DNA of 5,357 nucleotides from an uncultured Caldimicrobium sp. (GCA_938091475.1 CALLJI010000184.1:1-5357); one strand, 5' to 3'; positions 1 to 4,852 are shown, counted from the first letter of the stretch. Notes: generated from the letters alone by a model not told the origin. A program made the numbers and translations.

Positions 1-280
1 CTGCTCCAATACAGCCTGTTATAAGACCAGCACACATACCAATAGCAATTGATATTAAAAATATATTTGTTGAATAATATGCAGGGGCATAAGCAGTTTT
101 CCCGCCTAAAATATCTCCTGCCTCAACCACTATCGCAGCCAGTATAGGTAAAGTTGCAGCCAGCAATATTAACAGCTTTTTCCTATTTCTCAGGATATTC
201 ATTGAGACTTCATATTCCCATTTGGCGTGAGCAGTAGATGCCTTCATCAAAAATTCATATATCTGTCTTCCAATTCCCAT
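1..280 (-). CDS. TauE/SafE-like membrane permease, N-terminal part (3' end outside window)
   Basis: The minus-strand reading frame starts at ATG 280-278 and stays open to the window edge for 93 codons, so only the N-terminus is visible. A strong ribosome-binding site (AGGAGGAGTGACC, 284-296) lies just upstream and fixes the start. The protein has a charged, probably cytoplasmic first 35 residues, a hydrophobic segment at about 36-52, a loop, and a second hydrophobic segment from about 73 that ends in GLITGCIGA, where the Gly-rich membrane motif of TauE/SafE (sulfite or sulfoacetate exporter-type) permeases begins. A long N-terminal extension before the first conserved motif is known in some anaerobe members. 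The substrate cannot be read from this fragment; an anion or sulfur compound is only a family-level guess. It is the last visible gene of a minus-strand unit behind two small ORFs and is probably under the sigma-54 promoter at 647-661. The family call is moderately sure. Confidence 0.72.
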   Translation of the reverse strand, partial: MGIGRQIYEFLMKASTAHAKWEYEVSMNILRNRKKLLILLAATLPILAAIVVEAGDILGGKTAYAPAYYSTNIFLISIAIGMCAGLITGCIGA

Positions 281-319
281 TTTGGTCACTCCTCCTCAAT
301 TTGTTTTAGTGTGAGTGTT

Positions 320-359
320 TAGTGTCTGTGTCATTTTTTTTTGATTTTTACTGACACTA
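320..359. repeat. Inverted repeat between the small ORFs and the permease
   Basis: TAGTGTC (320-326) and GACACTA (353-359) are perfect 7-bp arms around a 26-nt AT-rich loop. A competing pair, GTGTCA (328-333) with TGACAC (352-357), lies inside. On the minus strand, the direction of the operon, it would form in the leader between the second small ORF and the permease. The T-run lies in the loop rather than after the stem, so a standard terminator is unlikely. It could affect mRNA processing or be chance. Confidence 0.3.
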
Positions 360-366
360 CTCACTG

Positions 367-467
367 TCAACTATTTGTTTGTTTTTCCCATTCGGTCTCA
401 AACTCATCTGCCTCAGCCAAGACAAGGCAGTCACAATGTCTTCAAATCTTTTCCTTAGTTTTTTCAT
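367..467 (-). pseudogene. Second small ORF of the same type, apparently frameshifted
   Basis: ATG at 467-465 lies 4 nt after the stop of the upstream small ORF, with no clear ribosome-binding site of its own, so translational coupling is likely. As written, the frame gives MKKLRKRFEDIVTA and then unrelated residues, ending at 357 (36 aa). If one base was lost in the C pair at 426-427 (CCC reduced to CC), the neighbouring frame continues as LVLAEADEFETEWEKQTNS and stops at 367, giving 33 residues. The repaired protein aligns without gaps to the upstream small ORF: Met1, Lys2, Leu4, Lys6, Glu9, Ala14, Ala18, Ala20, Asp21 and Thr25 coincide. That match is the main evidence that the frameshift is real, as a mutation or a sequencing error. 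Function unknown; no membrane segment or metal site is visible. Confidence 0.5.
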
Positions 468-471
468 TGCT

Positions 472-606
472 TTAAGGTTGAACTGTTTGTGTTGTAAGAG
501 TTGTCTCTTCTTTCTTCAATATTAACCCTGCTGTATCGGCATCATCTGCCCAAGCAAAGATTTTTGCTACAAAGAGAGCCTCCACACTTTTAAAAAGTCT
601 TTTCAT
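472..606 (-). CDS. Small protein of unknown function (44 aa), first gene of the permease operon
   Basis: ATG at 606-604 follows a strong purine-rich ribosome-binding site (AAGGAGG, about 617-623), and the frame runs 44 codons to TAA at 474-472. The product begins MKRLFKSVEALFVAKIFAWA and continues with a DDADTA stretch and a charged Lys/Glu segment. It looks like one amphipathic helix with a basic start and no signal peptide or membrane span. The next ORF, once a probable one-base frameshift is undone, has the same pattern of residues, so these are tandem paralogues. The gene lies about 30 nt below the expected start of the putative sigma-54 promoter (647-661) and upstream of the permease, so a role linked to that permease is plausible but inferred. 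I do not recognise a named family. Confidence 0.6.
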   Translation of the reverse strand: MKRLFKSVEALFVAKIFAWADDADTAGLILKKEETTLTTQTVQP

Positions 607-646
607 AGTAATCCCCCCTCCTTGATTTTTTTCGCTTTTGATATTT

Positions 647-661
647 TCAAATTCTATGCCA
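647..661 (-). promoter_or_regulatory. Putative sigma-54 (-24/-12) promoter for the small-ORF/permease operon
   Basis: Read on the minus strand the site is TGGCAT-AGAAT-TTGA. It matches the sigma-54 consensus TGGCAC-N5-TTGC with correct spacing (GG to the -12 dinucleotide, 10 nt). It differs at the last base of the -24 box and has A for the -12 C. Transcription would start near 636, about 30 nt before the first small ORF. A sigma-54 activator gene is adjacent, and a palindromic element lies about 65 bp further upstream, a normal enhancer distance. Confidence 0.5.
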
Positions 662-724
662 GGATCCTTCTTTTAATAAAACACCTAATTTGAAAGACTT
701 TTTTTACTTGATAAGAGCGCACCA

Positions 725-741
725 TTGTTGCAAAATGCAAT
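725..741 (+). promoter_or_regulatory. Candidate activator-binding site 1
   Basis: TTGTTGCAAAATGCAAT contains the perfect palindrome TTGCA-AAA-TGCAA (728-740). The same 17-bp word, with one mismatch, occurs on the opposite strand at 992-1008. The centre lies about 97 bp upstream of the expected start of the sigma-54 promoter, as for NtrC-type enhancers. The Fis-type HTH of the adjacent activator normally binds dyads of this kind. Binding itself is inference. Confidence 0.5.
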
Positions 742-991
742 TATAGATGTTTGAAGTATGAAAAAGAAAGATTTATAGCTGAATAAAATTGCTGATAGAA
801 TGGAGCGGTATATTGGAATGCCTTCATACCTACATTTTAATAGTGCAAGCATAGGACTGCCTTTTCTGCTGCAAAATTTCTTAACTTGCAAAGGTAGAGT
901 ATAGATTGCTCTATTGCACAGCTTTACTGGTATGAAGCATATCCGCTATAAAAATGTATCTTTACATAGAGCTTTCAGGGTAAACTTTCCT
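742..991. other. Divergent intergenic region without a supported gene
   Basis: No convincing coding frame was found on either strand. Scattered TTGC/GCAA half-sites occur (for example 888-892 and 906-909). There are two long-range inverted matches: CTTCATACC (822-830) with GGTATGAAG (929-937), and a 13-bp pair at 831-843 with 946-958 (12 of 13 bases). A weak GCGG-TATAT pair (805-813 against 939-947) adds to these. Together they hint that the two halves of this divergent control region are an old inverted duplication or form a looped structure. Neither reading is established. Confidence 0.35.
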
Positions 992-1008
992 ATTGCACTT
1001 TGCAACAA
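992..1008 (-). promoter_or_regulatory. Candidate activator-binding site 2
   Basis: The minus strand reads TTGTTGCAAAGTGCAAT, identical to site 1 except for one central base. On the plus strand the palindrome is TTGCA-CTT-TGCAA (993-1005). It is oriented towards the kinase/activator genes and lies about 110 bp before the kinase-stub start, so it could mediate autoregulation of the plus-strand unit. Alternatively it could act with site 1 as a second distal enhancer for the minus-strand operon. Confidence 0.48.
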
Positions 1009-1118
1009 AAGAAGTAATATAAAGATAAATGGCAAGATCTTTTTTCATAGTTAAAAAGAAAAGGTCCTTAGGTGCAACCTTATGGGTTTTTTCATTAATT
1101 TTAGGAGGAGTGACCCTT

Positions 1119-1304
1119 ATGCTTTTAAAACACATAAAAGGGATAGCAGTGGAGACAGAAAAACCCATATCTCTTGTGACGCTTCTTTTCGGGGCTGCCT
1201 ATGGGCTAAATAACCCGTTGAATAGTATTTCTACATTTTGTCAGATTTTAAAGGAAGAGATTGAGAGTGGCGACATTGTGGAGTGGGAACACCATTTTAA
1301 ATAA
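1119..1304 (+). pseudogene. Histidine-kinase remnant (HisKA stub without phosphoacceptor His or ATPase domain)
   Basis: ATG at 1119-1121 is chosen because AGGAGGAGTGACC (1103-1115) lies directly upstream; the frame could open at 1029 but has no such site there. The 61-residue product contains AAYGLNNPLNSISTFCQILK (residues 26-45), plainly the H-box region of NtrB-type sensor kinases, where the usual form is AHE(L/I)NNPLN. The phosphoacceptor His is Tyr28 (TAT, 1200-1202) and the following Glu is Gly29; both fit single transitions. After about residue 50 the protein ends (SGDIVEWEHHFK), so the second dimerisation helix and the whole HATPase domain are missing. The activator gene begins 25 nt later, leaving no room for them. 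It is either a decayed gene with an internal deletion or, less likely, a retained small partner that binds dimerisation helices. Confidence 0.68.
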
Positions 1305-1328
1305 AATTGACTATTGAGGAGAGAGGCT

Positions 1329-2681
1329 ATGTCAGCAAGGATACTCATTGTTGACGATGAACAGATTGCCCTGAAGAATCTTGAGTATGTTATGAAGCAA
1401 GAAGGGTATGATGTTACGACCACAAGGAATGGTTCAGAGGCACTCAAACTTTTACAGGAACAGGAGTTTGAGGTGGTGCTAACTGAGCTGAAGATGGGAA
1501 AGGTAAATGGGATGGAGATACTTGATAAGACGAGGCAACTTCATCCTGATGCAGAGGTGATTATGATTACAGCCTATGCCACCATTCCTTCAGCTGTTGA
1601 GACAATGAAAAAGGGTGCCTATTATTACATAGCAAAGCCTTTCAAACTTGACGAGGTAAGAAGGATCGTAAAAGAGGCAGTAGAAAAGGTCAGACTTAAG
1701 AGAGAGAACAGGCTATTAAGGGAAGAGCTTGAAAAATACGAAGGAAAGGTAAAGATAATTACACAGAACCCTGAGATGCTAAGACTCCTTGATATTGCAA
1801 GGCAGATTGCACCTACAGATTGCAATGTCCTCATATCAGGTGAAAGTGGCACGGGCAAGGAACTCTTTGCAAGGTATATCCATTTCAACAGCAAGAGGGC
1901 TGGAGGACCGTTCATCGCGATTAATTGCGGAGCCTTTACAGAGGAACTCTTAAGTAACGAACTCTTTGGTCATGAAAAAGGAGCTTATACAGGTGCAACA
2001 ACTCAGAAAAAAGGACTTATTGAGATGGCTAATGGTGGAACACTTTTTCTTGATGAGATAACAGAGATGTCACCAAGTATGCAGGTTAAACTCCTGAGGG
2101 TAATTCAAGAAAGAGAATTATTCCGATTAGGTGGAACAGAGCCAGTAAAGATAGATGTGAGATTCATTGCTGCTACTAACAGGGATGTACAGGATGCAAT
2201 AAAGTCAGGGCAGTTCAGACAAGACCTCTATTACAGGCTCAATGTAGTCTCAATAAAGATTCCACCTTTATCAGAAAGAAGGGATGACATACCCCTTCTC
2301 ATTCAATATTTCCTGAAAAAATACTCCATCCTAATGAAAAAGGATGTAAAAGAGGTATCTGAAGATGTTATGGCACTTCTTATGAATTATGATTTCCCGG
2401 GGAATGTAAGGGAACTGGAGAATATTATACAGCGAGGTGTTGCCCTTACGAAATCAAACAGGATTGAAGTAGAAAATCTTCCAGAAGATCTCAGACAATT
2501 CAGCTTTAGGATTTTTCGAAAAAAAGAGGGCAGAATTCCTTCCCTTGAGGAACAGGAAAAGGCCTATATAAAATGGGTTCTTAAAGAAGTTGGTGGCAAT
2601 AAGACCTTAGCCGCTCAGATACTGGGGATTGACAGGGTTTCACTGTGGAGGAAACTTAAGAAATATGGAATGGAGGAGTAA
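1329..2681 (+). CDS. NtrC-family sigma-54-dependent response regulator with altered phosphorylation site
   Basis: The 450-residue protein starts at ATG 1329, preceded by GAGGAG (1316-1321); an upstream TTG at 1314 lies in the ribosome-binding site. Domains in order: receiver (about 1-120) with the acidic pair Asp9-Asp10, Thr81 and Lys103; a linker helix; an AAA+ sigma-54 activator domain (about 143-375) with Walker A GESGTGKE (171-178), the sigma-54 contact loop as GAYTGA (218-223), Walker B GGTLFLDEI (236-244), arginine residues Arg297 and Arg303, and FPGNVRELEN (356-365); and a Fis-type HTH (about 422-446). It should hydrolyse ATP to open sigma-54 promoters. The phosphoacceptor position is Glu53 (GAG, 1485-1487) instead of Asp, in LTELKMGKVNG where LTDLKMPKVDG is usual. 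Glu can mimic phosphorylation in some NtrC-type proteins, so constitutive activity is possible. With the kinase next door a stub, phospho-signalling seems abandoned. Likely target: the divergent small-ORF/permease operon. Confidence 0.93.
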   Translation: MSARILIVDDEQIALKNLEYVMKQEGYDVTTTRNGSEALKLLQEQEFEVVLTELKMGKVNGMEILDKTRQLHPDAEVIMITAYATIPSAVETMKKGAYYYIAKPFKLDEVRRIVKEAVEKVRLKRENRLLREELEKYEGKVKIITQNPEMLRLLDIARQIAPTDCNVLISGESGTGKELFARYIHFNSKRAGGPFIAINCGAFTEELLSNELFGHEKGAYTGATTQKKGLIEMANGGTLFLDEITEMSPSMQVKLLRVIQERELFRLGGTEPVKIDVRFIAATNRDVQDAIKSGQFRQDLYYRLNVVSIKIPPLSERRDDIPLLIQYFLKKYSILMKKDVKEVSEDVMALLMNYDFPGNVRELENIIQRGVALTKSNRIEVENLPEDLRQFSFRIFRKKEGRIPSLEEQEKAYIKWVLKEVGGNKTLAAQILGIDRVSLWRKLKKYGMEE

Positions 2682-2725
2682 AAAGTATATGTGCACCTTG
2701 TAAGTAAAAACACATCCTATAGGTA

Positions 2726-2747
2726 CAGTATAAACTCTTCTATACTG
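2726..2747. terminator. Hairpin in the convergent gap, possible weak bidirectional terminator
   Basis: CAGTATA (2726-2732) and TATACTG (2741-2747) are perfect 7-bp arms around an 8-nt loop, 45 nt after the activator stop and 78 nt after the convergent transporter stop. No T-run directly follows on either strand and the stem is AT-rich, so termination strength is doubtful. The rest of 2682-2825 shows no gene. A perfect palindrome CCTATAGG (2716-2723) lies next to it. Confidence 0.35.
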
Positions 2748-2825
2748 AACTTGTCATCTTTATTTTGATACTATTAAAGGGTAAATCTAAATACACAAAG
2801 ATCGCTTTTAATGATACTTATAGTT

Positions 2826-3986
2826 TTAAGGAGTCCTTTTTAATTCTTTTTTTACTTTAAAGAGAATAGGCAAGGCGAGTGCTTGTAGTCCTATGGAGAG
2901 AATAACAAGAAAGTGCAGGGAGTAAGTATAGAGTATGCCCATAAGGAAACTTCCTAAAAACCAAAAGCCCCCATAAAGGGCTGAAAAGATTCCAAAGCCT
3001 GCTCCTCGTTTTTCCAAAGGTAAGAGCTCTGCTATAGTTGCCCTCATAATGGATTCTTGGGCTCCAAGGCTAATTCCCCAGAAAATAACTCCTAGAATTA
3101 TAAAAACTATATTTGTACTAAGAAATACCAAGGGAGGTGCCAAAAGAGAGAATAAGAGTGCCCAAAGGACAACAGAAAATCCTTTCTTGTCAAAAAGGAT
3201 TCCTAAAATCAGGGCTGAAAGGGCATCAAAACCCATCGCTATGGCATATACAAGAGGGACTAATTCTTTTGAAAAGTGGTTTATTTTTTGAAAATGAAAT
3301 CCCATTAGAGGAAAATCGGCAAAGCCAGCTCCAACTAAGGAAATCCCAATTATATAAAGCCAAAAACTCTTTGGAAAAGATACCTTACCCAATTCTCGTG
3401 AGGTCATAGATAGCTCTATGGATTTAGGAGAAATTTTTTTGGCCAGAACCAAAATAGATAAAGCTAATAGACTTGGTATAAACAAGAAAAAGAAAGCTTC
3501 TCTATAACTTCCTTCTCTTGATAGAATTAAGGCTACTAAGAGGGGGCCTATAATGGCTCCAATTTGATCTAAAGCCTCGTGGATTCCAAAGCCTTTCCCC
3601 CTGCCTATTTGCACTGTAGCTAAGGATATGAGCGTATCTCTGGCAGGTGTTCTTAGGGCTTTTCCTATCCTCTCAAGGATCAAAAGAAGGACTGCAAGAT
3701 CCCATCTACCAACTAAGCCAAGTGTTGGTATAGCAAATAAATTTAAAGCATACCCAAAAAAGACAAAACCCCAATAAGCTTTGAGTTTATCTACCAGATA
3801 ACCCGAGAGTAGTCTAAATGAATAGCCAATAAATTCACCTAATCCAGAGACAAAACCCACCACAGGGGCACTGGCACCTAAAAAGGCAAGGTAAGGTCCT
3901 ATAACCCCTCTTGCTCCTTCGTAAGTAAGATCACTTAAAAGACTAACAAAGCCGAGCAGAAGGAGAAAGTATAAGTAAGAGGACAC
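2826..3986 (-). CDS. Major facilitator superfamily (MFS) transporter
   Basis: A 386-residue inner-membrane protein, normal length for a 12-helix MFS carrier, hydrophobic throughout, with the expected cytoplasmic gap in the middle (about 183-205, Lys/Ser-rich). The motif-A position between helices 2 and 3 reads GYLVDKLKAYWGF (62-74), and its half-repeat is GILFDKKGF (262-270). A distinctive ERIGKALRTPARDTLIS (105-121) follows helix 4, and an acidic TYEGARG (21-27) follows helix 1. These fit a drug/metabolite-type MFS subgroup; the substrate is unknown. The start is GTG 3986-3984: no ATG is available upstream and no good ribosome-binding site is seen. It lies 18 nt after the rpsO stop and in the same frame as rpsO, so it probably depends on translational coupling. 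Placement behind rpsO is unusual, since pnp often follows. Confidence 0.88.
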   Translation of the reverse strand: MSSYLYFLLLLGFVSLLSDLTYEGARGVIGPYLAFLGASAPVVGFVSGLGEFIGYSFRLLSGYLVDKLKAYWGFVFFGYALNLFAIPTLGLVGRWDLAVLLLILERIGKALRTPARDTLISLATVQIGRGKGFGIHEALDQIGAIIGPLLVALILSREGSYREAFFFLFIPSLLALSILVLAKKISPKSIELSMTSRELGKVSFPKSFWLYIIGISLVGAGFADFPLMGFHFQKINHFSKELVPLVYAIAMGFDALSALILGILFDKKGFSVVLWALLFSLLAPPLVFLSTNIVFIILGVIFWGISLGAQESIMRATIAELLPLEKRGAGFGIFSALYGGFWFLGSFLMGILYTYSLHFLVILSIGLQALALPILFKVKKELKRTP

Positions 3987-4004
3987 CAGCGGGCCAAAAT
4001 TTTT

Positions 4005-4274
4005 TTATTTTTTTAAGCCCAATTTTTGTAAAAGGGATTGATAGCGCAAAAAATCAGTTCTTTTTAAGTATTCAAGAAGGGCTCTTCTTTGCCCAATAAG
4101 TTTCATTAAGCCTCTTCTGGAATGAAAATCCTTTTTATGGATCTTTAAATGCTCTTCTAATTGTTTTATTCTTGCTGTTAGTAGGGCAACTTGCACTTCA
4201 GGAGAGCCTGTATCTTGCGGATGTCTTTGAAAGTGAGCAATAATTTGATTTTTAACTTCTTGGTCTAAAGGCAT
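4005..4274 (-). CDS. rpsO: 30S ribosomal protein S15
   Basis: From ATG 4274-4272 the product has 89 residues, exactly the usual S15 length. It shows the family signature [16 protein letters not shown] (21-36), [15 protein letters not shown] (42-56) and the end [22 protein letters not shown]15 binds the central domain of 16S rRNA at a three-way junction early in 30S assembly; the GSPE and H-K-K-D-x-x-S-R-R segments are the RNA-contact regions. TAGGAGG (4281-4287, read on the minus strand) is well placed, so a longer in-frame start at 4322 is rejected: it would add 16 residues that are not S15-like. The stop TAA sits inside an A7-T-A7 tract. The leader carries a candidate promoter and a hairpin, and S15 genes are commonly autoregulated through leader RNA. 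Confidence 0.97.
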   Translation of the reverse strand: MPLDQEVKNQIIAHFQRHPQDTGSPEVQVALLTARIKQLEEHLKIHKKDFHSRRGLMKLIGQRRALLEYLKRTDFLRYQSLLQKLGLKK

Positions 4275-4304
4275 ATAAAACCTCCTACAATTTATTTTTA
4301 AGCC

Positions 4305-4328
4305 TAAGAGTGGATACCCCAACTCTCA
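4305..4328 (-). promoter_or_regulatory. rpsO leader hairpin, candidate S15 autoregulatory element
   Basis: On the minus-strand RNA, UGAGAGU (4328-4322) pairs with ACUCUUA (4311-4305) over 7 bp including one G-U. An inner GG/CC pair can extend the stem around a GGUAU loop. It lies between the candidate promoter and the start codon, about 30 nt upstream of the AUG. Leader structures bound by S15 are known in several bacteria and differ in shape between groups. Regulation here is inferred only from position and structure. Confidence 0.4.
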
Positions 4329-4339
4329 AGCGTAATTAA

Positions 4340-4368
4340 GATTTAATCACAGATTTAGAGAAAATCAA
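4340..4368 (-). promoter_or_regulatory. Candidate sigma-70 promoter of rpsO
   Basis: On the minus strand, TTGATT (4368-4363) is followed after 16 nt by TTAAAT (4346-4341) with an extended -10 TG one base upstream, or after 17 nt by TAAATC (4345-4340). The start would be near 4333, giving a leader of about 60 nt that contains the hairpin. The region is AT-rich, so chance matches are possible. Confidence 0.38.
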
Positions 4369-4411
4369 GAGAGATATAGCGGATATAAATTTGGGAAGAA
4401 AGGGTTGCGGG

Positions 4412-4559
4412 AGGCTTTAGCCTGGAAGCATTGCTTGTAGGGGCACAGAACGCTGTGCCCAAGAATTCAAAACTAATGTAGGGGCAAATCACGATTTGCC
4501 CAAAAAATTTGTGGGCGATTCTTGAATCGCCCCTACAAGTTAGGGCTGGGGCAAGCCCT
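4412..4559. repeat. Cluster of REP-like GC-rich palindromes (left cluster)
   Basis: Consecutive short hairpins with different stems but a shared GGGC...GCCC frame and GTAG/CTAC edges: AGGCT-TT-AGCCT (4412-4423), AAGCA-T-TGCTT (4426-4436), GGGCACAG-AACG-CTGTGCCC (4441-4460), GGGCAAATC-AC-GATTTGCCC (4482-4501), GGGCGATTC-TT-GAATCGCCC (4513-4532) and AGGGCT-GGGGCA-AGCCCT (4542-4559). The third and fourth are preceded by GTAG; the fifth is followed by CCTAC and so points the other way. They are clearly richer in GC than the surroundings. The long open frame across them is a by-product of the palindromes. They may be mobilised REP/MITE-type units or mRNA-end structures. Confidence 0.72.
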
Positions 4560-4591
4560 GCCGCTACAATGTGACATTTTAAAATAGTAAC

Positions 4592-4702
4592 CACACCAAG
4601 TATTTTGGTGGCATACTTGAGACTTATTTTTCCCATTTTAACTTCCATAAAAACTTCATATCTTTTCATTTCTTCCTCCGTAGGACAGTATTTTTCTCGC
4701 AT
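4592..4702 (-). pseudogene. Transposase N-terminal fragment (37 codons)
   Basis: ATG 4702-4700 follows AGGAGG (4708-4713, minus strand). The first 37 codons begin MREKYCPTEEEMKRYEVFME and continue with a segment (KMGKISLKYATKILGV) typical of the first helices of an HTH, where a second helix such as SYRQ..RL would follow in IS481/ISNCY-type DDE transposases. At that point the frame runs straight into the end-type repeat (4596-4570) and then through the palindrome cluster to 4355. That downstream part has no protein character, so the gene is truncated. The family assignment rests on general resemblance only. Confidence 0.5.
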
Positions 4703-4747
4703 AGTCTCCTCCTAATAATGGTATTTTTCACTCTATGGAGGAGACTA
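4702..4747 (-). promoter_or_regulatory. Hairpin covering the transposase ribosome-binding site
   Basis: TAGTCTCCTCC (4702-4712) and GGAGGAGACTA (4737-4747) are perfect 11-bp arms around a 24-nt loop. In minus-strand RNA the 3' arm contains the AGGAGG ribosome-binding site and touches the AUG, so translation would be blocked when the upstream arm is transcribed. Insertion sequences are known to use such structures to silence transposase made from outside promoters. An additional pair ATGGTA (4718-4723) with TACCAT (4746-4751) would cross this stem. Confidence 0.55.
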
Positions 4748-4754
4748 CCATATA

Positions 4755-4806
4755 TGTGACATTTCAAAATAGTAATTAACTGTGACATTTTAAATTAGTA
4801 ACCACA
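4755..4806. repeat. Tandem 26-bp repeat pair (IS end-type)
   Basis: Two adjacent 26-bp units each start TGTGACATTT (4755 and 4781) and share TAGTAA near the end. A third copy at 4570-4596 matches the second at about 26 of 28 bases. A doubled unit at one end suggests paired transposase-binding sites. The core ATTTTAAAAT is a perfect palindrome in the 4570 copy. Confidence 0.6.
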
Positions 4807-4823
4807 CACATTCTCAAGAGCTC

Positions 4824-4852
4824 TTGACAAAGAAGAGGTTATAAGATATTTT
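4824..4852 (+). promoter_or_regulatory. Sigma-70 promoter of the tRNA-Glu gene
   Basis: A perfect -35 TTGACA (4824-4829) is followed after exactly 17 nt by TATTTT (4847-4852). Transcription would start near 4859, about 10 nt before the mature tRNA. A perfect 12-bp palindrome CAAGAGCTCTTG (4815-4826) overlaps the -35 box and could be an operator or chance. Confidence 0.65.

Larger units (their letters stand above)
4570..4806 (-). mobile_element. Internally deleted insertion-sequence remnant (MITE-like, 237 bp)
   Basis: The stretch is bounded by near-identical sequences of about 26 bp starting TGTGACATTT: one at 4570-4596 and two in tandem at 4755-4780 and 4781-4806. Inside is the start of a transposase-like gene on the minus strand. 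The repeat is itself nearly palindromic (GTGAC, ATTTTAAAAT, GTAAC), so its orientation is ambiguous. The simplest reading is an element whose transposase end adjoins the tandem pair, with the body deleted up to the other end copy. No target-site duplication was recognised. The IS family is uncertain. Confidence 0.55.

Noticed and set aside
357..467. 36-residue ORF read without correcting the frameshift
   Set aside because: After residue 14 it loses all similarity to its neighbour, whereas the adjacent frame continues the pattern in exact register.
923..952. Sigma-70 promoter TTTACT-N18-TATAAA reading towards the kinase stub
   Set aside because: Weak -35, long spacer and AT-rich context, and the transcript would carry a very long leader.
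1029..1118. Upstream extension of the kinase stub (29 extra residues, one hydrophobic stretch)
   Set aside because: No ribosome-binding site at 1029, while a strong one lies inside this stretch just before the in-frame ATG at 1119.
1314..1328. TTG start for the response regulator
   Set aside because: It overlaps the ribosome-binding site of the ATG at 1329, and receiver domains normally begin a few residues before the ILIVDDE motif, as the ATG start gives.
3049..3409. Plus-strand frames inside the MFS gene
   Set aside because: They lie wholly antisense to a well-supported transporter gene and have low-complexity Lys/Arg/Ser-rich products.
4412..4559. CRISPR array
   Set aside because: The palindromes differ from each other and have no constant repeat with uniform spacers, and no cas gene is present.
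4355..4591. C-terminal two thirds of the 115-codon frame continuing from the transposase fragment
   Set aside because: It is the translation of the end repeat and palindrome cluster and has no independent protein character.
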